From Sphingomonas faeni (GTDB taxonomy: Bacteria > Pseudomonadota > Alphaproteobacteria > Sphingomonadales > Sphingomonadaceae), in NCBI RefSeq assembly GCF_003053745.1, contig NZ_QAYE01000001.1, forward strand, positions 558,001-622,000: a stretch of 64,000 bases of DNA, given 5' to 3'. The notes beneath the pieces were generated by a model. It saw nothing but the letters and a program-made list of their open reading frames with translations, had not been told where the DNA came from and made no database searches. Positions 10,137 through 17,765 of this stretch are shown piece after piece. Position 1 is the first letter of the stretch. Each line of letters opens with the position of its first letter. The position numbers and the translations under genes were made by a program.

Positions 10137-10412
10137 ATGGCTCGTTCAGTCTGGAAGGGCCCCTTCGTGGACCTTCATCTGCTCAAGAAGGCAGAAACCG
10201 CCCAGGACACCAACGCGCGTTCGCCGATCAAGACCTGGTCGCGTCGCTCGACGATCCTGCCGTCGTTCGTGGGTCTCACGTTCAACGTCTATAACGGCCG
10301 CAAGTTCGTGCCCGTCTCGGTCAACGAAGACATGGTCGGCATGAAGCTCGGTGAGTTCGCGCCCACGCGCTACTTCCCCGGCCACTCCGCCGACAAGAAG
10401 GGCAAGCGCTGA
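10137..10412 (+). CDS. rpsS: 30S ribosomal protein S19
   Basis: S19 forms a complex with S13 in the 30S head and contacts the A-site tRNA region. The 91-residue product opens [18 protein letters not shown] and carries the signature [22 protein letters not shown] region and GEFAPTR. Its stop TGA overlaps the rplV start ATG (TGATG), so the two are translationally coupled. Confidence 0.98.
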   Translation: MARSVWKGPFVDLHLLKKAETAQDTNARSPIKTWSRRSTILPSFVGLTFNVYNGRKFVPVSVNEDMVGMKLGEFAPTRYFPGHSADKKGKR

Positions 10413-10789
10413 TGTCTAAGCAAGTCAGCCCGCGCAAGGTCGCGGACAACGAGGCGCTTTCGGTCGGTACGCAGATCCGTGGTTCCGCGCAGAAGCTCGG
10501 CCTCGTGGCTGCGCTGATCCGTGGCAAGAAGGTCGGCGATGCGATGAACATCCTCGCCTTCTCGACCAAGGGCATGGCGATCGAAGCGCGCAAGGTGCTG
10601 GCCTCGGCCATCGCCAACGCCGAGAACAACCATAACCTCGACGTCGACGCACTCGTCGTCGCCGAGGCTTCGGTCGGCAAGTCGATCACGATGAAGCGCT
10701 TCGCTACCCGCGGCCGCGGCAAGTCGACCCGCATTCTCAAGCCATTCAGCCGTCTGCGCATCGTCGTGCGCGAGCAGGAAGAAGCATAA
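10412..10789 (+). CDS. rplV: 50S ribosomal protein L22
   Basis: L22 spans the 50S and has a long beta-hairpin in the exit tunnel at the macrolide-binding constriction. The 125-residue product has the conserved start of the fold, [15 protein letters not shown], and the hairpin region [17 protein letters not shown]. An N-terminal extension of about 15 residues relative to the Escherichia coli protein is present, as is common in Alphaproteobacteria. Start and stop codons overlap rpsS and rpsC. Confidence 0.97.
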   Translation: MSKQVSPRKVADNEALSVGTQIRGSAQKLGLVAALIRGKKVGDAMNILAFSTKGMAIEARKVLASAIANAENNHNLDVDALVVAEASVGKSITMKRFATRGRGKSTRILKPFSRLRIVVREQEEA

Positions 10790-11496
10790 TGGGTCAGAAG
10801 AGCAACCCCATCGGTCTGCGTCTGCAGATCAACCGTACCTGGGATAGCCGCTGGTACGCCGAAGGCGCCGACTATGGTCGGCTCCTGCTCGAGGATCTCA
10901 AGATCCGCGCATTCATCATGAAGACGCTGCCGCAGGCCGCGATCTCCAAGGTGGTCATCGAGCGTCCGGCAAAGCTGGCCCGCATCTCCATCTTTGCTGC
11001 ACGCCCCGGCGTGATCATCGGCAAGAAGGGTGCGGACATCGAGAAGCTGCGTTCGACGATCGGCAAGATGACGTCGTCTACCGTGTCGCTGAACATCGTC
11101 GAGATCCGCAAGCCGGAAGTCGATGCGCGTCTCGTCGCGCAGGGCATCGCCGATCAGCTCGAGCGTCGTATCGCCTTCCGTCGCGCCATGAAGCGTGCGG
11201 TCCAGTCGGCGATGCGTCTCGGTGCCGAGGGCATCCGGGTGAACTGCGGTGGCCGTCTCGGCGGCGCCGAGATCGCACGGTCGGAGAGCTATCGTGAGGG
11301 TCGGGTTCCGTTGCACACGCTGCGCGCGAACATCGATTATGCCGAGGCTACGGCGCACACGTCCTACGGCGTTTGCGGCGTGAAGGTCTGGGTCTTCAAG
11401 GGCGAGATTCTCGGCAACGATCCGACGTCGTACGACCGCATCATGATGGAGGCTCAGACCTCCGGCGTGCGGCCGCAGCGCGACGATCGTCGCTAA
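10789..11496 (+). CDS. rpsC: 30S ribosomal protein S3
   Basis: S3 lines the mRNA entry channel and contributes to ribosomal helicase activity. The 235-residue product begins [12 protein letters not shown] and contains the KH-domain GXXG-type loop [13 protein letters not shown], then the C-terminal domain with [19 protein letters not shown]. The start ATG shares a base with the rplV stop (TAATG). Normal length; rplP follows after 15 bases. Confidence 0.98.
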   Translation: MGQKSNPIGLRLQINRTWDSRWYAEGADYGRLLLEDLKIRAFIMKTLPQAAISKVVIERPAKLARISIFAARPGVIIGKKGADIEKLRSTIGKMTSSTVSLNIVEIRKPEVDARLVAQGIADQLERRIAFRRAMKRAVQSAMRLGAEGIRVNCGGRLGGAEIARSESYREGRVPLHTLRANIDYAEATAHTSYGVCGVKVWVFKGEILGNDPTSYDRIMMEAQTSGVRPQRDDRR

Positions 11497-11511
11497 GGGG
11501 CAGGAACAGAC

Positions 11512-11946
11512 ATGCTGCAACCAAAAAAGACCAAGTTCCGGAAGGCCTTCAAGGGCAAGATTTCGGGCGACGCCAAGAGTGGCTTTTCGCTCAATTTCGG
11601 CTCCTACGGCCTCAAGGCGATGGAACCCGACCGGATCACCGCACGCCAGATCGAGGCGGCCCGCCGCGCGATCACGCGTCACATGAAGCGCCAGGGGCGT
11701 TTGTGGATCCGCATTTTCCCAGACCTTCCGGTCTCGGGAAAGCCAGCCGAAGTCCGCATGGGTAAGGGCAAGGGCGCGCCGGAATACTGGGCCGCTCGCG
11801 TCAAGCCGGGTCGGATCCTGTTCGAGCTCGACGGCGTCGACGGCAAGATCGCCGCCGAGGCGTTCGAGCGGGCGGCCATGAAGCTGCCGATCAAGGTAAA
11901 GGTCGTTGCCCGCCTGGGCGACACCTCGCATCTGGGAGGCGAGTAA
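11512..11946 (+). CDS. rplP: 50S ribosomal protein L16
   Basis: L16 organises the A-site tRNA region of the 50S and is a late assembly protein. The 144-residue product starts [15 protein letters not shown] and has the characteristic [19 protein letters not shown] and [21 protein letters not shown] blocks. The ribosome-binding site AGGGGCAGG-type sequence precedes the ATG. Length is typical. Confidence 0.98.
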   Translation: MLQPKKTKFRKAFKGKISGDAKSGFSLNFGSYGLKAMEPDRITARQIEAARRAITRHMKRQGRLWIRIFPDLPVSGKPAEVRMGKGKGAPEYWAARVKPGRILFELDGVDGKIAAEAFERAAMKLPIKVKVVARLGDTSHLGGE

Positions 11947-11950
11947 GATC

Positions 11951-12157
11951 ATGGCTCGTATCGACGACATGAAGACCAAGAGCGACGACCAGCTGTCGGA
12001 GTCGCTCGGCGAACTGAAGCGCGAGCAGTTCAACCTGCGCTTCCAGGCCGCCACGAACCAGCTCGAAAAGCCGAGCCGCGTTCGTGAGGTCCGCCGCGAC
12101 ATCGCTCGCATCAAGACCCTGCAGGCTCAGCGCACCAGCGCTGAAGCCGCGAAGTAA
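11951..12157 (+). CDS. rpmC: 50S ribosomal protein L29
   Basis: L29 is a small helical protein beside L23 at the tunnel exit. The ATG at 11951 gives 68 residues starting [15 protein letters not shown], with the family core [15 protein letters not shown] and [10 protein letters not shown]. An upstream in-frame start at 11906 lies inside rplP and is rejected. It starts five bases after the rplP stop. Confidence 0.96.
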   Translation: MARIDDMKTKSDDQLSESLGELKREQFNLRFQAATNQLEKPSRVREVRRDIARIKTLQAQRTSAEAAK

Positions 12158-12167
12158 GGAACGTATC

Positions 12168-12440
12168 ATGCCGAAGCGCGTGCTGACCGGTCTGGTCGTG
12201 TCCGACAAGGGCGACAAGACGGTGGTCGTGAACGTTGAGCGTAAGGTGAAGCACCCGCTCTACGGGAAGATCATCCGTCGCTCGAAGAAGTATCATGCTC
12301 ATGACGAGAGCAACGAGTTCAAGCAGGGCGAGACCGTGCGGATCGAAGAGACCGCACCGATCTCGAAGCTGAAGACCTGGAAGGTGATCGAGCGGGTCAA
12401 CACCCACGCGACGCCAGAGCGGGCTTCGGCCGAGGGCTGA
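12168..12440 (+). CDS. rpsQ: 30S ribosomal protein S17
   Basis: S17 is an OB-fold primary 16S rRNA binder in the 30S body. The ATG at 12168 gives 90 residues starting MPKRVLTG, with [20 protein letters not shown] and the SKKYHAHDE motif. It has GGAACG upstream. This is the last gene before a 267-base spacer that holds a palindrome and a terminator-like hairpin, so S17 is probably the end of one transcript segment. Confidence 0.97.
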   Translation: MPKRVLTGLVVSDKGDKTVVVNVERKVKHPLYGKIIRRSKKYHAHDESNEFKQGETVRIEETAPISKLKTWKVIERVNTHATPERASAEG

Positions 12441-12457
12441 ACTGGTACGCTCCAAAC

Positions 12458-12543
12458 CCCGTCAGCCCAGCGAAAGCTGGGATCTCGTGGTGAAGAGCGA
12501 TCGGCTCGAACAGGGATACCCCAGCTTTCGCTGGGGTGACGGG
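12458..12543. repeat. Inverted repeat in the rpsQ-rplN spacer (family E)
   Basis: A left arm at 12458-12480 (containing CCCAGCGAAAGCTGGG) and a right arm at 12519-12543 (containing CCCCAGCTTTCGCTGGGG) are complementary to each other, and each is also self-complementary. This belongs to the class of short palindromic intergenic repeats seen elsewhere in the window. Confidence 0.8.
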
Positions 12544-12619
12544 TTTGAGTTAAGAGGGCAGGGGGGAAACCTCCTGCGCTCTTGTTTTCGTAAACGGGAA
12601 CGGCTAAGCGGCCGCTCCT

Positions 12620-12655
12620 CCCCGCTGCGGTTCGTCCGTGGCGGGGTGATTTTTT
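12620..12655 (+). terminator. Terminator-like hairpin ahead of rplN
   Basis: CCCCGC (12620-12625) pairs with GCGGGG (12641-12646), followed by TGATTTTTT ending at 12655. It lies about 50 bases before rplN, in the middle of an operon that is usually continuous. It could be a terminator of the S10 segment or an attenuator for the spc segment. Confidence 0.5.
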
Positions 12656-12707
12656 AGGCGGGGTTCGGTCGGTATCGACCCCAGAGACAGAGAAGGGATA
12701 CGGATCC

Positions 12708-13076
12708 ATGATCCAGATGCAGTCCAATCTCGACGTCGCTGACAACAGCGGCGCGAAGCGGGTGCAGTGCATCAAGGTGCTTGGGGGTTCCAAGCGTCGT
12801 GTTGCAGGCGTTGGCGACATCATCGTCGTCAGCATCAAGGAAGCGCAGCCACGTGGCCGTGTTAAGAAGGGCGACGTTCACCGCGCGGTGATCGTGCGTA
12901 CCGCCAAGGATATCCGCCGTGCAGACGGTACGGTCATCCGCTTCGACGGCAACGCCGCGGTGCTGGTCAACAAGAACGAGGAGCCGATCGGCACCCGTAT
13001 CTTCGGCCCAGTCGTTCGCGAGCTGCGCGGCAAGAAGCACATGAAGATCATCAGCCTCGCGCCGGAGGTGCTGTAA
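12708..13076 (+). CDS. rplN: 50S ribosomal protein L14
   Basis: L14 lies at the subunit interface and binds the silencing factor RsfS. The 122-residue product starts [18 protein letters not shown] and has the signature region [22 protein letters not shown], typical of uL14. GAAGGG precedes the ATG. Its stop TAA overlaps the rplX ATG (TAATG). Confidence 0.98.
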   Translation: MIQMQSNLDVADNSGAKRVQCIKVLGGSKRRVAGVGDIIVVSIKEAQPRGRVKKGDVHRAVIVRTAKDIRRADGTVIRFDGNAAVLVNKNEEPIGTRIFGPVVRELRGKKHMKIISLAPEVL

Positions 13077-13393
13077 TGGCGTCGCAGCGTATCAAGAAGG
13101 GTGACAAGGTCATCGTCCTGTCCGGCAAGGACAAGGGCAAGACCGGTGAAGTCACCGTCTCCATGCCGAAGACCGACAAGGTCGTCGTATCGGGCGTCAA
13201 CATCGCCGTGCGCCACACCAAGCCGACTCAGGGTGACCCGCAGGGTGGCCTGATCCGCAAGGAAGCACCGATGCACGTTTCGAAGGTCGCGCACGTGACC
13301 GCAGACGGCAAGCCGACCCGCGTTCGCTTCGAGGAGCAGGACGGCAAGAAGGTCCGCGTCGCCGTCAAGACCGGGGAGAAGATCAATGGTTGA
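13076..13393 (+). CDS. rplX: 50S ribosomal protein L24
   Basis: L24 is one of two assembly-initiator proteins of the 50S. The 105-residue product carries the KOW motif [20 protein letters not shown] at residues 7-26. Normal length. It overlaps both rplN (one base) and rplE (eight bases), which implies translational coupling through this segment. Confidence 0.98.
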   Translation: MASQRIKKGDKVIVLSGKDKGKTGEVTVSMPKTDKVVVSGVNIAVRHTKPTQGDPQGGLIRKEAPMHVSKVAHVTADGKPTRVRFEEQDGKKVRVAVKTGEKING

Positions 13394-14009
13394 TCAGAAC
13401 ACTGGCGCTGAGAACACCGGCACCGAGGCCGTCTACGTTGCGCGCATGCGCAAGCTGTACGACGAGACGATCATCAAGGCGATGACCGAGAAGTTCGGTT
13501 ACAAGAACGTCATGGAGATCCCGCGGCTCGACAAGATCGTGCTGAACATGGGCGTCGGCGAAGCCACGCAGGACAAGAAGAAGGTCGACCAGGCTGCTTC
13601 CGAAATGGAGCTGATCGCCGGCCAGAAGCCTGTCGTGACGAAGGCCAAGAAGTCGATCGCTCAGTTCAAGCTGCGTGAAGGCATGCCGATCGGCGTGAAG
13701 GTAACCCTTCGCCGCGAGCGCATGTACGAGTTTCTCGACCGTTTCATCACGATCGCTCTTCCCCGCGTCCGCGATTTCCGCGGCCTCAACCCGAAGAGCT
13801 TCGATGGCCGTGGCAACTATGCCTGCGGTATCAAGGAGCAGATCGTGTTCCCAGAAATCAGCTATGACCGGGTCGACAAGGTCCGCGGCATGGATGTGAT
13901 CGTGACGACGACCGCAAAGACCGACGACGAGGCTCGCGAGCTTCTCCGTCTGTTCGGTTTCCCGTTCCCGATCGAAGACGACGCTGCCGACGAGAAGAAG
14001 GCAGCTTAA
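13386..14009 (+). CDS. rplE: 50S ribosomal protein L5 with N-terminal extension
   Basis: L5 contacts 5S rRNA and the P-site tRNA in the central protuberance. The 207-residue product has conserved L5 blocks: [27 protein letters not shown] and RDFRGLN. It is longer than the usual 179 or so: an extra Asn/Thr/Glu-rich stretch of about 18 residues precedes the normal start (MRKLYDE). The ATG at 13386 is favoured by a good GGGGAG site; an internal ATG at 13446 is the alternative. A hairpin follows the stop. Confidence 0.93.
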   Translation: MVDQNTGAENTGTEAVYVARMRKLYDETIIKAMTEKFGYKNVMEIPRLDKIVLNMGVGEATQDKKKVDQAASEMELIAGQKPVVTKAKKSIAQFKLREGMPIGVKVTLRRERMYEFLDRFITIALPRVRDFRGLNPKSFDGRGNYACGIKEQIVFPEISYDRVDKVRGMDVIVTTTAKTDDEARELLRLFGFPFPIEDDAADEKKAA

Positions 14010-14017
14010 CTACCAAC

Positions 14018-14048
14018 CGCCGCCCCTGACCTCGTGTCACGGGCGGCG
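14018..14048 (+). promoter_or_regulatory. Hairpin in the rplE-rpsN spacer
   Basis: CGCCGCCC (14018-14025) pairs perfectly with GGGCGGCG (14041-14048) around a 15-base loop. No T-run follows, so it may be an RNA-stability or processing element rather than a terminator. In enteric bacteria S8 regulates the spc operon near this point. Confidence 0.4.
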
Positions 14049-14074
14049 CTTCAGGAAAGAAAGAACTTAAGTCG

Positions 14075-14380
14075 ATGGCGAAACTGAGTTCAGTCAACAA
14101 GAACGAGCGCCGCAAGCGCATGGTCAAGCAGTATGCCCCGAAGTACGCGGCGCTGAAGGCTATCGCAGCGGACAAGACGCTCGACGATGGTGAGCGTCTG
14201 ATCGCTCGCCTCAAGATGGCGGCACTGCCGCGCAACGCGAACCCGACCCGCATCCGTAACCGGTGCGAGCTGACCGGTCGCCCGCGCGCCTATTACCGTA
14301 AGTTCCGGCTCTGCCGTATTCAGCTGCGCGATCTGGCCAACAAGGGCCTCATCCCCGGCGTCACGAAGTCGAGCTGGTAA
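14075..14380 (+). CDS. rpsN: 30S ribosomal protein S14 (long, zinc-free form)
   Basis: S14 binds the 30S head near S3 and S10. The 101-residue product is the long form without paired CXXC zinc motifs. It has [21 protein letters not shown] and the C-terminal [18 protein letters not shown] blocks. GAAAGAAAG lies upstream of the ATG at 14075. Normal gene order. Confidence 0.97.
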   Translation: MAKLSSVNKNERRKRMVKQYAPKYAALKAIAADKTLDDGERLIARLKMAALPRNANPTRIRNRCELTGRPRAYYRKFRLCRIQLRDLANKGLIPGVTKSSW

Positions 14381-14390
14381 GGACTAAATC

Positions 14391-14786
14391 ATGGCAGTGA
14401 CCGATCCCCTGGGTGATTTGCTCACCCGTATCCGTAATGGCCAGCGCGCGAAGAAGGACTCCGTCCTCACGCCGGCGTCGAAGCTGCGCGTCCGCGTGCT
14501 CGACGTTCTGCAGCGCGAAGGCTACATCCGTGGCTATAGCGAAGAGCAGATGGGCCCCGCGGCCGGCCTTCGCATCGAGCTGAAGTATTTCGAGGGCCAG
14601 CCTGCGATCAAGCATGTCGCGCGCGTCTCGAAGCCCGGCCGTCGCGTCTATTCCGGCTCGCAGGAACTCCCGCGCGTCCGTAACGGCCTCGGCATCACCA
14701 TCGTCTCGACGCCCCGCGGCGTGCTTTCGGATTCCGAAGCGCGCGAGCAGAACGTCGGCGGCGAAGTCCTCGCGGAGGTGTTCTGA
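14391..14786 (+). CDS. rpsH: 30S ribosomal protein S8
   Basis: S8 binds the central domain of 16S rRNA and is the classical translational repressor of the spc operon. The 131-residue product begins [18 protein letters not shown] and ends with the typical block [22 protein letters not shown]. Its last base is shared with the rplF start (TGATG). Length is normal. Confidence 0.98.
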   Translation: MAVTDPLGDLLTRIRNGQRAKKDSVLTPASKLRVRVLDVLQREGYIRGYSEEQMGPAAGLRIELKYFEGQPAIKHVARVSKPGRRVYSGSQELPRVRNGLGITIVSTPRGVLSDSEAREQNVGGEVLAEVF

Positions 14787-15319
14787 TGAGCCGCATTGGT
14801 AAGAAGCCGGTCACCGTACCGGCGGGCATTACGCCGACCATCGAGAACAAGCAGCTGACGATGAAGGGCCCCAAGGGTACCCTCAAGATGCCGCTTCGCG
14901 ACGAGATCAGCTACACGATCGAAGACGGCGGCATTTCGGTGCAGCCGGCCAACGACACCAAGCGCGCTCGCGCGTTCTGGGGCATGCAGCGGACCATGGT
15001 GCAGAACCTGGTCACCGGCGTGTCGGAAGGCTTCACCAAGAAGCTGCTGATCACCGGTGTCGGCTATCGTGCCGCAGCCCAGGGTCGCAACCTCAAGCTG
15101 CAGCTCGGCTACAGCCACGACGTCAACATCGACGTGCCGGAGGGGATCGAAGTCAAGACCCCCGACAACACGACGATCGAGATCTCGGGTTCGGACAAGC
15201 AGATGGTCGGTCAGCTGGCCGCGGAAATTCGTCAGTGGCGCAAGCCCGAGCCTTACAAGGGCAAGGGTATCAAGTACGACGGCGAGTTCATCTTCCGCAA
15301 GGAAGGGAAGAAGAAGTAA
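14786..15319 (+). CDS. rplF: 50S ribosomal protein L6
   Basis: L6 sits near the sarcin-ricin loop and the factor-binding site. The 177-residue product starts [15 protein letters not shown] and has the conserved C-terminal motif [11 protein letters not shown] (here [17 protein letters not shown]) and GVGYRAA. Start and stop codons overlap the neighbouring genes, so rpsH-rplF-rplR are translationally coupled. Confidence 0.98.
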   Translation: MSRIGKKPVTVPAGITPTIENKQLTMKGPKGTLKMPLRDEISYTIEDGGISVQPANDTKRARAFWGMQRTMVQNLVTGVSEGFTKKLLITGVGYRAAAQGRNLKLQLGYSHDVNIDVPEGIEVKTPDNTTIEISGSDKQMVGQLAAEIRQWRKPEPYKGKGIKYDGEFIFRKEGKKK

Positions 15320-15675
15320 TGACCAAGGGACTTTCTCTTTTCGCCAAGCGGCGTCGCCGCAACCGTACCGCGCTCCGCGCACGTGCAGGCACCCGTCCGC
15401 GGTTGTCGGTGCATCGCTCGGGCAAGCACATCTATGCCCAGGTGATCGACGATGCCGCTGGCACGACGGTCGCATCGGCCTCGACGCTGGAGAAGGATGT
15501 GCGCGGCACGTCCGGCGCCAACATCGACGCGGCGACTTCGGTCGGCAAGCGCGTCGCCGAGGCTGCCAAGGCAGCGGGCGTGACTCAGGTCGTGTTCGAT
15601 CGCGGCGGCTTCCTCTACCACGGTCGCGTGAAGGCTCTTGCCGATGCCGCGCGCGAAGCCGGATTGGAGTTCTAA
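15319..15675 (+). CDS. rplR: 50S ribosomal protein L18
   Basis: L18 binds 5S rRNA with L5 and L25. The ATG at 15319 (overlapping the rplF TAA) gives 118 residues starting [16 protein letters not shown]; an upstream in-frame start at 15235 is inside rplF and rejected. Family features include [20 protein letters not shown] and the C-terminal [21 protein letters not shown]. rpsE begins three bases after the stop. Confidence 0.98.
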   Translation: MTKGLSLFAKRRRRNRTALRARAGTRPRLSVHRSGKHIYAQVIDDAAGTTVASASTLEKDVRGTSGANIDAATSVGKRVAEAAKAAGVTQVVFDRGGFLYHGRVKALADAAREAGLEF

Positions 15676-15678
15676 GAC

Positions 15679-16473
15679 ATGGCTGACGAAAACAACACGC
15701 CGGCAGTAATCGCTCCCGAGACGACCGCACAGGACGTCACGGCTCAGAACGTTCCGCAGAGCACTGGCTACCAGGGCAACAACGGTGGCGGTCGCGGTCG
15801 CGGCGGTCCCGGTGGCGGCGGCGGTGGCGGTCGTGGTGGCCCCGGCGGCAACCGCAGCGGGGGCCCAGGCGGCAACCGCGGTGGTCGCGACGGCGGTCGC
15901 GGTCGCGACAATCGTGGTGGTCGTCCCGGTGCGGACGATGGCGGCGAAGAGCTGATCGAGAAGCTGGTGCACATCAACCGCGTCTCGAAGACGGTCAAGG
16001 GCGGTAAGCGCTTCGGCTTTGCAGCGCTCGTCGTCGTCGGCGACGGCAAGGGTCGTGCAGGCTTCGGTCATGGCAAGGCACGCGAAGTGCCGGAAGCCAT
16101 CTCGAAGGCGACGGCTGCTGCCAAGAAGAAGATGGTTCGCGTTCCGTTGAAGGACGGTCGCACGCTGCATCATGACGGCAACGGTCACTTCGGTGCCGGC
16201 AAGGTCACGCTGCGGTCGGCGCCTCAGGGTACGGGCATCATCGCCGGTGGCCCGATGCGCGCAGTCTTCGAATCGCTGGGCGTTGCGGACGTTGTGACCA
16301 AGTCGGTCGGCACGTCGAACCCCTACAACATGATCCGCGCCACGTTCGAGGCCCTTGGCGAGCAGACCTCGCCCAAGGCCGTCGCACAGCGTCGCGGCAA
16401 GAAGATCGCCGACCTGCTCGGCCATGGTGGTTCGAAGACCGCCGAGGCCGATGCAGCTGCGATCACGGAGTAA
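15679..16473 (+). CDS. rpsE: 30S ribosomal protein S5 with long Gly/Arg-rich N-terminal region
   Basis: S5 is a double-stranded-RNA-binding-fold protein at the mRNA entrance, involved in fidelity and 30S assembly. The conserved body starts near residue 92 ([20 protein letters not shown]) and includes the spectinomycin-loop sequence and [15 protein letters not shown]. Ahead of it are about 90 extra residues: an acidic/Thr-rich start and then a low-complexity Gly/Arg stretch (residues 35-85, RGG/GGR repeats). The total of 264 residues is well over the usual 165-190. The frame is intact and the codon pattern continues without a break, so this is a real extension rather than a frameshift. Confidence 0.96.
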   Translation: MADENNTPAVIAPETTAQDVTAQNVPQSTGYQGNNGGGRGRGGPGGGGGGGRGGPGGNRSGGPGGNRGGRDGGRGRDNRGGRPGADDGGEELIEKLVHINRVSKTVKGGKRFGFAALVVVGDGKGRAGFGHGKAREVPEAISKATAAAKKKMVRVPLKDGRTLHHDGNGHFGAGKVTLRSAPQGTGIIAGGPMRAVFESLGVADVVTKSVGTSNPYNMIRATFEALGEQTSPKAVAQRRGKKIADLLGHGGSKTAEADAAAITE

Positions 16474-16479
16474 GCGATC

Positions 16480-16656
16480 ATGGCAACCATCAAGATCACG
16501 CAGACCGGTTCGCCGATTCGCCGCGAGAAGGATCAGCGCGCAACGCTGATCGGTCTCGGTCTCAACAAGATGCACAAGACCCGCGAGCTGGAAGACAGCC
16601 CAGAGGTCCGCGGCATGATCCGCAAGGTGCAGCACATGGTGTCGGTCGAAGGCTGA
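16480..16656 (+). CDS. rpmD: 50S ribosomal protein L30
   Basis: L30 is a small 50S protein next to 5S rRNA. This 58-residue gene starts [20 protein letters not shown] and has the family core [29 protein letters not shown]. It starts six bases after the rpsE stop and is followed by a terminator-like hairpin before rplO. Confidence 0.97.
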   Translation: MATIKITQTGSPIRREKDQRATLIGLGLNKMHKTRELEDSPEVRGMIRKVQHMVSVEG

Positions 16657-16685
16657 GCCTTCACGCTACCTAGTGACAAATACCG

Positions 16686-16716
16686 GGAAGGGGGCTAACG
16701 GCCCCCTTCCTTATTT
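16686..16716 (+). terminator. Terminator-like hairpin between rpmD and rplO
   Basis: GGAAGGGGGC (16686-16695) pairs perfectly with GCCCCCTTCC (16701-16710) around a 5-base loop, followed by TTATTT. It is a strong stem of intrinsic-terminator form in a spacer of 120 bases inside the spc operon. It could terminate fully or attenuate. Confidence 0.6.
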
Positions 16717-16776
16717 CCGGATTCGAACCCGGCGATTTCAAACCAGCGCGTAACAAGCGAAAGCGAGTGCATTACC

Positions 16777-17319
16777 ATGAAGCTCAACGAACTCCGCGAT
16801 AACGAAGGTGCCCGTAAGTCCAAGATGCGCGTCGGACGCGGCATCGGCTCGGGCAAGGGCAAGACCGCAGGCCGCGGCCAGAAGGGCCAGAAGAGCCGCG
16901 AGGGCGTGTCCATCGCCGGCTTTGAAGGCGGCCAGATGCCACTGCACATGCGTCTGCCTAAGCGCGGCTTCAACAACATCTTCCGCAAGGACTTCGCAGA
17001 GGTCAACCTCGGCGCGATCCAGCTCGCGGTCGATGCCGGCAAGATCGAGGCCAACGCCACGCTCGACCACGACGCGCTGAAGGCCGCTGGCCTGGCACGC
17101 GGCGGCAAGGATGGCGTCCGCCTCCTCGCCAAGGGCGAGCTGACCACGGTCCTCTCGTTCACCGTCGACGGTGCGTCGAAGGGCGCGATCGAAGCGGTCG
17201 AGAAGATCGGCGGCAAGGTCGAGGTGATCCACTTCGTCCCCGCAGCCGAGAAGGCTGCCGCCAAGAAGGGCGTGAAGTACAAGGAGCGTGCGGCGCACAA
17301 GGCGTCGTTCAAGGCTTAA
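16777..17319 (+). CDS. rplO: 50S ribosomal protein L15
   Basis: L15 is a late-assembly 50S protein with a long N-terminal tail buried in rRNA. The 180-residue product starts [22 protein letters not shown] and has the Gly/Lys-rich tail [22 protein letters not shown] and [16 protein letters not shown]. The C-terminal portion is an Ala/Lys-rich helix and is longer than in Escherichia coli. A strong terminator follows, separating it from secY. Confidence 0.97.
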   Translation: MKLNELRDNEGARKSKMRVGRGIGSGKGKTAGRGQKGQKSREGVSIAGFEGGQMPLHMRLPKRGFNNIFRKDFAEVNLGAIQLAVDAGKIEANATLDHDALKAAGLARGGKDGVRLLAKGELTTVLSFTVDGASKGAIEAVEKIGGKVEVIHFVPAAEKAAAKKGVKYKERAAHKASFKA

Positions 17320-17327
17320 GCCGGACT

Positions 17328-17362
17328 AAAGGGGGCGGGTGTTGATGCACCCGCCCCTTTTT
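17328..17362 (+). terminator. Intrinsic terminator after rplO
   Basis: AAAGGGGGCGGGTG pairs with CACCCGCCCCTTT (one bulged G) around a short loop and runs into a TTTTT tract. It ends the spc transcript before secY. Confidence 0.85.
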
Positions 17363-17765
17363 CGTTTGCAGGGGCTCGCGTTTATCGGTTGCGATTAATA
17401 CCCCGCTTCCGTTTACTGGGAGCGCACCCTTGTTCCGTTCGCCCTTAGCGAAGTCGAAGGGTACGTCACTCGGGGCAATGTCCTTCGACTACGCTCAGGA
17501 CGAACGGAATTTGGGTATTTCGCGACCCTCATCCCGTTCGTCCTGAGTAGGGGCTGAGCGAAGCCGAAGACCCGTATCGAAGGATTTGCCCCAAGCGAGC
17601 GGGTCCTTCGATACGCCGCTTCGACAAGCTCAGCGTCTACTCAGGACGAACGGAGTGGGCACTTAGGCCACCTAGCCATTAGACAAGCGCGCCCGTGCGC
17701 CTATATGAGCGGCGGGGGCGGTCACAACGCATCCCGCCTTCTTTGTTTCCAGGACGATCACACGC
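17363..17765. other. Spacer between rplO terminator and secY
   Basis: About 400 bases with no gene. Most of it is the multi-arm palindromic repeat at 17430-17652. The last 110 bases before secY should hold its promoter, which I cannot pinpoint. Confidence 0.6.
17430..17652. repeat. Cluster of CCTTCGAC / GTCGAAGG palindromic repeats (family D)
   Basis: Several copies of a motif like GTTCGTCCTGAG...CTTCGAC occur in both orientations across about 220 bases (arms near 17433-17460, 17481-17511, 17536-17570 and 17606-17652). Each pair can fold into a hairpin. This REP-like motif, CCCTTCGACTTCGCTCAGG and variants, is widespread in sphingomonad intergenic regions from general knowledge. Confidence 0.8.

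Noticed and set aside
15775..15935. Gly-rich stretch of S5 considered as a frameshift artefact
   Set aside because: The frame is open throughout, codon third-position bias persists, and the conserved S5 body follows in the same frame.
17430..17652. Repeated arms considered as a CRISPR array
   Set aside because: The arms alternate in orientation, spacing is irregular and there are no spacer-sized unique units or cas genes.
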